Notes under the pieces: model-generated
Told to the model about the DNA's origin: nothing
The model's database searches: none
The model's input: only the letters and a program-made list of their open reading frames with translations
Shown: one piece after another, positions 47,638 to 54,950 of the stretch
Layout of the letters: each line of letters starts with the position of its first letter
Position numbering within the stretch: the stretch's first letter is position 1
Origin: Arthrobacter sp. MA-N2
GTDB lineage: Bacteria > Actinomycetota > Actinomycetes > Actinomycetales > Micrococcaceae
DNA: 64,000 bases
Assembly (NCBI RefSeq): GCF_000517125.1
Contig: NZ_KI912155.1
Location: 125,707-189,706, forward strand
Reading direction: 5' to 3'
Position numbers and translations under genes: made by a program

Positions 47638-48294
47638 CTAGACCTCCACGGATTCCCGTGGCGACAACCGCGCATAGCTCGTCCCGTACTTCGCACCAAT
47701 CCGGGTCACGTGGCCTTCCACCAAACCGCGTCCGAATTCGTTGAGCAAGCCATCGTGCACCGGATAGGCCTTGGGTGCCCGGACCGCGATCACGAAGTCA
47801 ACCACCTCACCCACCTTCGACCACGGCGCGTGAATCGGAACGAGGAGGGTCTTGACGTCAATGCCATCCGGGACAACAAAGGAATCCCCGGGGTGGAAAA
47901 CATTTTCGTCCACGAGGTAGCCGATGTTGGCCACCACTGGAATCTGCGCGTGGATGAGGGCATGCTGCCCTCCGAAAGACCGTATCGCGAAGCCGCCCGC
48001 TTCAAAGGAAATGCCGGGTTCGACGGCGTGCACCCGGCTGCCGTCGTCGCCCGCCTTCGCGGCCAGCTGGGCCGCGACGCCCGCGGGTGCGTGCACCTGC
48101 AGTCCTGGGTTTCCCCGCAACGCTTCGATGACGGCGTCTACGTCCACGTGGTCTGCGTGCTCGTGGGTGATCAGGACCGCGTGGGCGCCTGCCAGGGCTT
48201 CTCCGGACTCGGAAAAAGTGCCGGGGTCGATCACGAGGACCCGGTTGTCCTTTTGCAGGCGGACGCACGCATGGGTGAACTTGGTGAGCTTCAT
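47638..48294 (-). CDS. Metallo-beta-lactamase fold hydrolase (UlaG-like)
   Basis: 218 residues. It begins MKLTKFTHACVRLQ, then LVIDPGTFSE, the metal motif THEHADHVDVD, HPGDSF as the third ligand region, and a final His in YPVHDGLLNEFG. This is the UlaG-like branch of the MBL superfamily; substrate is not predictable. It is convergent with the cysteine synthase-like gene and 108 bases from the Zur-like gene on the other side. Confidence 0.85.
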   Translation of the reverse strand: MKLTKFTHACVRLQKDNRVLVIDPGTFSESGEALAGAHAVLITHEHADHVDVDAVIEALRGNPGLQVHAPAGVAAQLAAKAGDDGSRVHAVEPGISFEAGGFAIRSFGGQHALIHAQIPVVANIGYLVDENVFHPGDSFVVPDGIDVKTLLVPIHAPWSKVGEVVDFVIAVRAPKAYPVHDGLLNEFGRGLVEGHVTRIGAKYGTSYARLSPRESVEV

Positions 48295-48402
48295 GCAGCC
48301 AGCCTAGGACCGAGCCTCCTGCGGTGTCCACGAACCGGTCGTTAAGCGTCCCGGCTGGTAATCTTGGTGCTTGCGAACATCCACATCGAAATGAGGCCAC
48401 GA

Positions 48403-48885
48403 ATGTCACACGGCGCCACTGCCGCCACGTCCGGGCCCGCACCCCAGCCGCTCCCGGCCGCGAAGGATCCTGCGATCAAGGAGCAGCGGGTCACCAAGCA
48501 GCGCCTGGCCGTCAGCGCGGCCTTGGATGAACTGGACGATTTCGTGAGTACCCAGGAGTTGTACAGGCTGCTCCAGAACAAGGGCGTTTCGGTGTCCCTG
48601 GCGACTGCCTACCGCATTCTGCAGTCGCTTGCCGACGACGGGCTCATCGACGTCCTTCGCAATTCCGACGGTGAAGCCGTCTACCGCCGCTGTGCGGTGA
48701 CCGGCCACCACCATCACTTGCTGTGCCGCAATTGCGGCAAAGCCGTCGAGGTGGAGGCCCCGGCGGTCGAGACGTGGGCCGCTCGGGTAGCGGCCGAAAA
48801 CGGCTACACCGAGGTGGCGCACACCGTGGAAATTTTCGGACTCTGTCCCGAGTGCACTGCAAAGAAAGCTGCGGGCGAGCTCTAG
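48403..48885 (+). CDS. zur: Fur-family metalloregulator, probable Zur
   Basis: 160 residues from the ATG at 48403 (GAGG 7 bases ahead). A winged helix (QRVTKQRLAVSAALDELDDFVSTQELYRLLQNKGVSVSLATAYRILQSLADDGL) binds DNA. The regulatory metal site includes HHHH (102-105). The structural zinc site is C108-x-x-C111 with C148-x-x-C151. It converges on a zinc-type ABC transporter, overlapping its last gene by 4 bp, and a Zur-like palindrome precedes that operon. This favours Zur over Fur or PerR. Confidence 0.88.
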   Translation: MSHGATAATSGPAPQPLPAAKDPAIKEQRVTKQRLAVSAALDELDDFVSTQELYRLLQNKGVSVSLATAYRILQSLADDGLIDVLRNSDGEAVYRRCAVTGHHHHLLCRNCGKAVEVEAPAVETWAARVAAENGYTEVAHTVEIFGLCPECTAKKAAGEL

Positions 48886-49799
48886 CCGGCTACCGTCCGG
48901 TCTTCCATTGCTTGACCGGTGGCGGCGTGGGGACGGACCACCCTGCCGTTGATTCCCTGTTTGGCGCGTATGTTGCCGATGATCCGGCACACCACATAGA
49001 TCAGGAATGACAACGTGGTGACGTACGGGCTGATGGGAATCCTGCTGCCGAGCGCCAGGAGGATGCCACCCACCGTCGCCGTGATGGCAAAAAGCACGCT
49101 CAACAAGACCACGAGCCGCGGCGACGTGGTCACCCGCAGGGCGGCCGCGGCCGGGGTGATCAGGAGCGCCAGCACCAGGAGTGCGCCAACGATCTGGATG
49201 GACAAGGCGACGCTCACGCCAAGCAACACCATGAAGGCAATGGCCAAGCCACGGACAGGAACTCCCCTGGCCTCCGCCATCTCCGGGTCGACGCTGGCAA
49301 AGCTGAGCGGACGCCACATGGCGGCCAAGGCGATCATGACCACCACGGCTGTGCCCACGAGGGCTTGGAGCTGCACCGTGTCAACGGACACGATCTGACC
49401 GGTCAGGAGACCGAACTTGTTGGCCGCCCGGCCTTGGTAGAGGGCCAGGAACAAGATGCCAAGGCCCAGCCCGAACGGCATGATGACGCCAATGATTGAG
49501 TTCTTTTCCCGCGCCTTGGCACCCATGAGTCCGAGCAGCAATGCGGCCGCAACGGATCCTGCGAGCGAACCGAAAATGATGTCCGCGCCGATCAGCAAGG
49601 CGAAAGAGGCACCGGCGAAGGACAGCTCCGAGATGCCGTGCACCGCGAAAGCGAGATCCCTTTTCATGACAAAGGTGCCGACGAGCCCGCCGAGGAGGCC
49701 AAGGACGGCTCCGGCCCACAGGGAATTCTGCACAAGAGCCAGCAGTTCGCCGTAGTTTTCAAAGTTGAAGATGGTGTGCAGGATGCTGCCGAGATCCAT
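48882..49799 (-). CDS. znuB: Metal ABC transporter permease, ZnuB-like
   Basis: 305 residues with about eight membrane helices of the ABC-3 family. Motifs include VHGISELSFAGASFALLIG and GALLVLALLITPAAAAL. It starts immediately after the ATPase gene stop. Zinc rather than manganese is inferred from the neighbouring Zur-like regulator and operator. Confidence 0.9.
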   Translation of the reverse strand: MDLGSILHTIFNFENYGELLALVQNSLWAGAVLGLLGGLVGTFVMKRDLAFAVHGISELSFAGASFALLIGADIIFGSLAGSVAAALLLGLMGAKAREKNSIIGVIMPFGLGLGILFLALYQGRAANKFGLLTGQIVSVDTVQLQALVGTAVVVMIALAAMWRPLSFASVDPEMAEARGVPVRGLAIAFMVLLGVSVALSIQIVGALLVLALLITPAAAALRVTTSPRLVVLLSVLFAITATVGGILLALGSRIPISPYVTTLSFLIYVVCRIIGNIRAKQGINGRVVRPHAATGQAMEDRTVAG

Positions 49800-50615
49800 T
49801 TAGTGGCCCTCCTCCACGCCGGCGTACGCGTCATCGTGATAGTGGGTAGTGGCGTCGGGAAGCCCTACGACGACGATCCTGCCGTTCGCGCGGATGACTT
49901 CCACATTGCTGTTGTACAGCTCCGAGAGGACTTCGGTCGTCATGACCTCCTGTGGTGTTCCAACCCGGAACCTACCGCCTGCGAGATAGAGGACACGGTC
50001 CACGTAGTCGATGACGGGGTTGATTTCATGGGTCACGAACACCACTGCGCTGTTCCGCTCGTGGCATTGCTGATTGATGAGGGAGCTGACCGCCTGCTGG
50101 TGGCGCAGGTCCAAAGACAGCAGCGGTTCGTCACATAGCAAGAGTTCGGGTTCGGCGGCCAACGCCTGGGCAACACGGAGCCGCTGTTGCTCTCCGCCGG
50201 ACAACTGGCCAAGCGGCACGCGGGCGTAGTCGCTCGCCCCCACCAGCTCCAGGAGAGCATCGACGCGGTCATTGACGGCTTTGGCATTGATCCGCAGGCC
50301 CCAGCGGTGGCCGTCGACGCCGAGGGCTACCAGGTCCCTGGCCCGCAGGGGTATGTCCGAAGAAAACGACTTCTGCTGCGGAATGTAACCGATCTTTCGG
50401 CTGCCTCGTTGCACGGGCTGCCCGCCCACAGTCACTGTCCCCGAGTGGAGCCGCTGCAAACCGAGGAGGACCTTGAGGAAACTGGTCTTGCCACTGCCGT
50501 TGGGACCGAGCACGGCAAAGAACTCACCCGCCTGGATGTCCACATCGAGGTCCTTCCAGAGGGCCCGCTGGCCAAATTGAAGGCCCGCACCGCGAAGGCT
50601 CACTACCGGTGTCAA
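49800..50615 (-). CDS. znuC: Metal ABC transporter ATP-binding protein, ZnuC-like
   Basis: 271 residues. Walker A GPNGSGKTSF, Q-loop PQQKSF, signature LSGGEQQRL, Walker B ELLLCDEPL, H-loop VTHEI. Initiation is read as TTG at 50615 with GAGGA 6 bases ahead. The C-terminal tail is rich in His and Asp (TTHYHDDAYAGVEEGH), possibly metal-binding. It lies between znuA (157-base gap with a hairpin) and znuB. Confidence 0.92.
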   Translation of the reverse strand: MTPVVSLRGAGLQFGQRALWKDLDVDIQAGEFFAVLGPNGSGKTSFLKVLLGLQRLHSGTVTVGGQPVQRGSRKIGYIPQQKSFSSDIPLRARDLVALGVDGHRWGLRINAKAVNDRVDALLELVGASDYARVPLGQLSGGEQQRLRVAQALAAEPELLLCDEPLLSLDLRHQQAVSSLINQQCHERNSAVVFVTHEINPVIDYVDRVLYLAGGRFRVGTPQEVMTTEVLSELYNSNVEVIRANGRIVVVGLPDATTHYHDDAYAGVEEGH

Positions 50616-50699
50616 AAAGAATCCTCGATCCGTGGGTTTTGCAAAGCTGTGTTGCTGTTGACTTGCACATGAATAGCACCCTGCACTTGGAACGCATAA

Positions 50700-50742
50700 G
50701 GCCCCCCAGCCGCCCTGTACATCTTAGGACGACTGCGGGGCC
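50700..50742 (-). promoter_or_regulatory. Hairpin between znuA and znuC (possible partial terminator)
   Basis: GGCCCCCCAGCCGCCC (50700-50715) and GGACGACTGCGGGGCC (50727-50742) are inverted copies with three mismatches. The hairpin sits about 30 bases after the znuA stop and lacks a U-run. Such stems between a binding-protein gene and its transporter genes commonly raise binding-protein output by partial termination or RNA processing. Confidence 0.5.
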
Positions 50743-50771
50743 CACCAGCTGACAATCTTGCCAAATGCCGT

Positions 50772-51755
50772 TTACTTGTTGAGTGCGGCGGCAACGTTGT
50801 TGACGTTGTCCGTCATCCAGGCGAGGTAGTCCTTGCCTTCCGGAAGCGTTTCGGTGAAAGCGACCACCGGAACTCCGGCCGTGGCTGCCGCAGCCTTCAG
50901 CTTTTCCGTCTCCGGACTGGACGTCTGCTCGTTGTAGGCCAAGAACCGAACGGACTTCGAAGTCAGCAAGTCACTCGTTTCCTTGACTGCCGCCGGTGGA
51001 ACGTCCGAGCCGACCTCGATGGCATGACTAAAAGCTTCAGGAGTTTTGTTTTCCAGGCCGGCAGCGTCGAGCAGATAGCCCGGTACCGGTTCGGTGACAG
51101 CTACTGGAGCGGAGCCCTTGGAAGACTTGATCTGAGCCAACTTGGTCTTGAGCGCGGTCAGGGAAGACTTGAACTTGTCCGCGTTGGCAGTGAAGGTCTT
51201 CGCCTCGGCGGAGTCCAGGCTCCCGAGCTTCGCAGCCACAGTATCGGCTACCTTGCCCATGGCGTCGAAGTCATACCAGACATGCTCGTTGAACCCTTCG
51301 GGCACCTTGGCGGAAGCGCCCGAGCCAGCCGTCGGAAGGAGTCCGGACACGTTGACGGCAGTGATGATTTTGTCAGCGGAGAGCTTGCTGTCTTCACTCA
51401 GCTTGCTGAAGAAATCGTCGTAACCTGCGCCGTTGTCAATCACCAGTCCGGCCTTGGATATGGCCAGCTTGTCCTGGGTGCTTGCCTCGTAGGAGTGCGG
51501 ATCCTGGCTCGTCTTGCTGATGATGGACGTCACGGACACCTTGTCTCCGCCGACGCTCTTGGCGATATCGCCGTAAACGCTGGTGGAGGCGACCACGTCA
51601 ATCACCCCGGAGGGCGACGACGGCGCCGTCCCGGCAGGTGCGGCGCAGCCGGCTAGCAGGACGGCAACTGCCGCGCATGCGGAAGGCACTGTGGCAAGGG
51701 AAAAGCGGGCGGCAGCGTGACGCACGGGAAACCTCGGATCTACCGAATCAAACAC
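50772..51755 (-). CDS. znuA: Zinc ABC transporter substrate-binding lipoprotein
   Basis: 327 residues. Signal peptide with lipobox LLAGC (Cys37). Cluster A-1 binding-protein fold: VVASTSVYGDIAKSVGG, then metal-ligand His in QDPHSYEAS, NEHVWYD and EAFSHAIEVG, with a C-terminal acidic ligand near YNEQTSSP. No His-rich loop is present. First gene of the operon, directly behind the Zur-type palindrome. Confidence 0.92.
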   Translation of the reverse strand: MFDSVDPRFPVRHAAARFSLATVPSACAAVAVLLAGCAAPAGTAPSSPSGVIDVVASTSVYGDIAKSVGGDKVSVTSIISKTSQDPHSYEASTQDKLAISKAGLVIDNGAGYDDFFSKLSEDSKLSADKIITAVNVSGLLPTAGSGASAKVPEGFNEHVWYDFDAMGKVADTVAAKLGSLDSAEAKTFTANADKFKSSLTALKTKLAQIKSSKGSAPVAVTEPVPGYLLDAAGLENKTPEAFSHAIEVGSDVPPAAVKETSDLLTSKSVRFLAYNEQTSSPETEKLKAAAATAGVPVVAFTETLPEGKDYLAWMTDNVNNVAAALNK

Positions 51756-51780
51756 AACAGGGAACTCAACGAGTGTATCC

Positions 51781-51805
51781 CTAAATGGGAATGATTCCTA
51801 TTTAG
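51781..51805. promoter_or_regulatory. Zur/Fur-type operator upstream of znuA
   Basis: A 25-base near-perfect palindrome: core TGGGAATGATTCCTA flanked by CTAAA and TTTAG. The core resembles the actinobacterial Zur consensus with AATGATT at its centre. It lies 26-50 bases before the znuA start, where a repressor would block the promoter when zinc is plentiful. The match to known boxes is from memory. Confidence 0.82.
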
Positions 51806-51820
51806 GATTCTGGGGGCCTC

Positions 51821-51847
51821 CTGCCGGCCCCTTTCGAGGGCCGGCAG
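51821..51847 (-). terminator. GC-rich hairpin downstream of the CNNM/CBS genes
   Basis: CTGCCGGCCC (51821-51830) pairs perfectly with GGGCCGGCAG (51838-51847) around a 7-base loop. It lies 24 bases after the corC-like stop on the minus strand. There is no U-run, so it may stabilise the 3' end or act with Rho. A 13-base direct repeat, GGCAGTCAGCTAC, occurs at 51842 and 51863 and overlaps the stop codon. Confidence 0.55.
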
Positions 51848-51871
51848 TCAGCTACCCGGGCGGGCAGTCAG

Positions 51872-52942
51872 CTACGCGGATCCCGATCCGCCAAAGCGCC
51901 GGATCCCCCTGGCTTGGGTGGCATCCCGGATCTCGCCAACGAGCTGCTCGATGACGTCCTCCAGGAACAACACCCCGAGGGTCGCGCCACCCGGGCCCAC
52001 AACCCGGCCAAGATGCGAGCCGGTCCGCTGCATGACGGACATGGCATCTTCAATCTCGTCCTCCGGCGCAAGGTTCACGAGGGAACGGATCCGGCTTTCC
52101 GCAATCGGATAGCGGCGTCCTTCCTCCGGGATGGAAAGCACGTCCTTGATGTGCAGATAACCCGTCAACTCGCCGTCGTCGTCCAACACCGGGAAACGGG
52201 AGTAGCCCGTACGGCTCACTGCCTTCTCCAATTCGCGCGGCGTGGATCCGGGCTTCATCATCACGAGCTTGTCCAGCGGCACCATGACGTGCGCCGCGGT
52301 GTGCTCGGAAAACTCCAAGGCCCCGCTCAGCAGGCCGGCGTCGTCGTCCACCAGTCCGTGACGCCTCGATTCCTGGACGATCGATTGCACTTCCTCAAGC
52401 GTGAAGGAGGAGGTCACCTCATCCTTCGGCTCGATCTTCATTAGGCGCAGAATGTGGTTGGCCAACCAGTTCAGCGTCCAGATAACCGGCTTCACGAACC
52501 TCGCGATGTGGACCAGCGGAGGCGCCAGCAGCAATGCCGCCTTGTCCGCCACGGAAACCGAGATGTTCTTGGGGACCATTTCGCCAAACGTCACGTGGAG
52601 GAACGTGACCGCCAACAATGCAACCGCAAAAGCGATGACGTCCGCCAATTTACCGGGGACACCGAGCGTTTCCAACGGCGCACCCAGCAAATGGTGGATC
52701 GCAGGTTCGGCCACGAGGAGGATCAGCAGCGAACAAACGGTAATGCCAAGCTGGGCGCACGCCAGCATCAAAGAGACATTTTCCATAGCATGCAACGTGG
52801 TCTGGGCGCGCTTTGAACCATCTTGGGCCAAGGGCTCAATCTGGCTGCGGCGCGCGGACATCACGGCAAACTCGGCACCGACAAAGAAGGCATTGCCGAT
52901 CAACAGCACCACGAGCCACAAGATTCCTGCCCAGTCGCTCAT
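51872..52942 (-). CDS. CNNM/CBS-domain membrane protein (CorC/HlyC family), short form
   Basis: 356 residues from the ATG at 52942. A CNNM (DUF21) domain with about four membrane helices (WLVVLLIGNAFFVGAEFAVMSARRSQIEPL) covers 1-190. Two CBS domains follow (about 205-330). The C-terminal transporter-associated CorC_HlyC domain found in its upstream partner is missing; the chain ends at QARGIRRFGGSGSA. Family members are linked to Mg2+/Co2+ efflux. Overlaps the partner gene by 4 bp, so the two may form a heteromer. Confidence 0.88.
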   Translation of the reverse strand: MSDWAGILWLVVLLIGNAFFVGAEFAVMSARRSQIEPLAQDGSKRAQTTLHAMENVSLMLACAQLGITVCSLLILLVAEPAIHHLLGAPLETLGVPGKLADVIAFAVALLAVTFLHVTFGEMVPKNISVSVADKAALLLAPPLVHIARFVKPVIWTLNWLANHILRLMKIEPKDEVTSSFTLEEVQSIVQESRRHGLVDDDAGLLSGALEFSEHTAAHVMVPLDKLVMMKPGSTPRELEKAVSRTGYSRFPVLDDDGELTGYLHIKDVLSIPEEGRRYPIAESRIRSLVNLAPEDEIEDAMSVMQRTGSHLGRVVGPGGATLGVLFLEDVIEQLVGEIRDATQARGIRRFGGSGSA

Positions 52943-54417
52943 GCTGCACGTCCTCTGCGGGCGGTTTTGGCTACCGGGTTGCCGACGGCGTCGCCTGCCG
53001 AGTTGCCGGCGCCCTTGCCTAACCGTTTGCTGGCTTGCTTGCGGCTTTGCCAACCGGTCGATGCGCGCTCCGCAGTTCCCCCAGGATCAGCACTTTCGTG
53101 ATCCGCATCGTCGTCGGGCTCCGGCGCCGTGGGGTGGAAGCAAATGCGGTCGATCCGACGGCCGTCCATCCGGGTGACGGCAAGGGTGCCACCGCCGGCC
53201 TCGACGATGTCGCCCACGACCGCGATCCGACCCAATTGGCTCATGACAAAACCACCCACGGTCTCGTAGGCGGGGTCATCAGGGACGGTCAGGCCGGGGA
53301 TCTGCTCGCTCACCTCGTCCGGGCGCAAGAGTCCTGGGAAGTACCAGTCACCCGAGGCGCTTTGCAGCAATCCCGGCCGGACTTTGTCGTGCTCATCCGC
53401 CACTTCGCCGACGATTTCCTCCACCAAGTCCTCAAGGGTTGCGATCCCGGCGGTTCCGCCGTATTCATCAAGCACGACGGCGAGTTGCAGGTTGCCCTCG
53501 CGAAGTTCAAGGAGCAGGGAGTCAAGGTGGATGGTTTCGGGAACCCTCAGGACCTCGGACATGATGGCACCGGCCTGGAGCCTGCTCCGACGTTCCGACG
53601 GGACGGATACGGCCTTTTTGATATGGACCACGCCGCGGATGTCGTCCGCGGAATCGCCGATGATCGGGAAGCGTGAATACCCGGTACGCCGGGCAGCCTC
53701 GATAATGTCCGAGACGGGCTGCTCGGCGTCGATGGTTTCCACGCGGATACGCGGTGTCATGACATCGGCCGCCGTACGGGCCGAAAATTTCAGGGTCCGG
53801 GCCACAAAGTTGGCCGTACCGGCATCAAGGGTTCCGAGCTCCGCGGAACGGCGCACCAGGGAGGCAAGCTCGGATGGCGAGCGGGCGCCCGAGATCTCTT
53901 CTTTTGCTTCAAGTCCCACGAGGTTGAGCATCCTGTTGGAGAAGCCGTTGAGCACCATGATCGCCGGTTTGAAGACGGCCGTGAAGACCAACTGCGGGCG
54001 TGCCAACGCCCTGCCCAACGGAAACGCCAAGGCTATGGCCATGTTCTTGGGGACGAGCTCGCCAATCAGCATCGACAACACGGTTGCGAATGTCATGGCG
54101 AGGATGAGCGACAAGGACTGCGCGGCAGCCTCGGGCAGTCCGGCCCAAAGCAGCGGCCCGTGCAGCAAACTGCCAACGGAGGGCTCCATCACGAAGCCGG
54201 TCAATAACGTAGTGAGAGTGATCCCCAATTGGCAGCTTGATAGCTGCGTGGAAAGGGACTTCAAGCATTTGAGCAGCGCCGCAGCGGCGGGATCCCCGCC
54301 GTCGACGGCTCTTTGGACTGTTGCCTGGTCGAGTGCCACGAGGGAAAACTCGACGGCGACAAAGAAGCCCGTGCCAAGAATCAGGAGCACGCCGGAGAGA
54401 AGGAGAAGCCACTCCAC
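52939..54417 (-). CDS. CNNM/CBS-domain membrane protein (CorC/HlyC family), long form
   Basis: 492 residues from the GTG at 54417 (VEWLLLLSGVLLILGTGFFVAVEF). CNNM domain 1-195, CBS pair 205-330, CorC_HlyC domain about 345-430 (DEVSEQIPGLTVPDDPAYETVGGFVMSQLG). After that comes a basic tail of about 60 residues rich in Ser, Lys and Arg. Probable role in divalent-metal efflux. A longer open frame upstream is low in family signal. It starts a two-gene unit with the short-form paralogue. Confidence 0.88.
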   Translation of the reverse strand: MEWLLLLSGVLLILGTGFFVAVEFSLVALDQATVQRAVDGGDPAAAALLKCLKSLSTQLSSCQLGITLTTLLTGFVMEPSVGSLLHGPLLWAGLPEAAAQSLSLILAMTFATVLSMLIGELVPKNMAIALAFPLGRALARPQLVFTAVFKPAIMVLNGFSNRMLNLVGLEAKEEISGARSPSELASLVRRSAELGTLDAGTANFVARTLKFSARTAADVMTPRIRVETIDAEQPVSDIIEAARRTGYSRFPIIGDSADDIRGVVHIKKAVSVPSERRSRLQAGAIMSEVLRVPETIHLDSLLLELREGNLQLAVVLDEYGGTAGIATLEDLVEEIVGEVADEHDKVRPGLLQSASGDWYFPGLLRPDEVSEQIPGLTVPDDPAYETVGGFVMSQLGRIAVVGDIVEAGGGTLAVTRMDGRRIDRICFHPTAPEPDDDADHESADPGGTAERASTGWQSRKQASKRLGKGAGNSAGDAVGNPVAKTARRGRAA

Positions 54418-54659
54418 TAGAGACCACCGGCGGATGGCGGGGAGAACTTGGGAAGCAGCCCCGGAAGGCCAGGGGCTGATTGACCCGGCGGGGGCTGGTC
54501 GGACGCAGCGGCTGAACGCTCCGCTGAACTGTCGGCCTGGAGCTCCGGGGTTTGATGGGCATGTGTACGGGTGTTGCCGGCTCGACGGGTGCGCTGCGAA
54601 GGGATCGCCAGACGGCTCCCCCTGCAGCTCCCAGGCCGGCACCTAGAATTACTGTCCAT
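54417..54659 (-). CDS. Doubtful 80-codon frame ahead of the CNNM genes
   Basis: An ATG at 54659 lies 9 bases after TAGACT, a plausible -10 box, so a leaderless transcript could start here. Its stop overlaps the long CNNM gene start as TAGTG, the geometry of translational coupling. The product (MDSNSRCRPG...) has no recognisable fold. The frame one base away contains a more protein-like stretch, WTVILGAGLGAAGGAVWRSL, which looks like a membrane helix. Either frame could be real, or a small membrane-protein gene has suffered a frameshift. Confidence 0.3.
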   Translation of the reverse strand: MDSNSRCRPGSCRGSRLAIPSQRTRRAGNTRTHAHQTPELQADSSAERSAAASDQPPPGQSAPGLPGLLPKFSPPSAGGL

Positions 54660-54816
54660 AAGAATCCCAGTCTACAGTCCGGCTGCCACCCGGCTTCACC
54701 CGCCCGCAACAAGGCCTGCATCCGCTTAAACCGGGGTATGAAACCAAGGAAGGAGGATCCCGCCATGATCCTGAAGCCGACAGGCGTCGGGATTGGCATG
54801 ATTTAGGTCACCACTA

Positions 54817-54847
54817 TTGGCAGATAGCTGCCGCCCGTCACTAGACT
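54817..54847 (+). promoter_or_regulatory. Possible promoter of kgd
   Basis: TTGGCA (54817-54822) and TAGACT (54842-54847) resemble -35 and -10 boxes with a 19-base spacer, slightly long. They lie about 105 bases before the kgd start. A second -10-like TAGGGT follows at 54851. Confidence 0.35.
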
Positions 54848-54950
54848 GGCTAGGGTCTGAGTTCGCGGGACCCAGACTCTGGCTCGCCTTGCACCCTGCA
54901 TTTTCTCGGGCCAGCTGGAAATCAACACTCATGGAAGAGGCGTATTTCAA

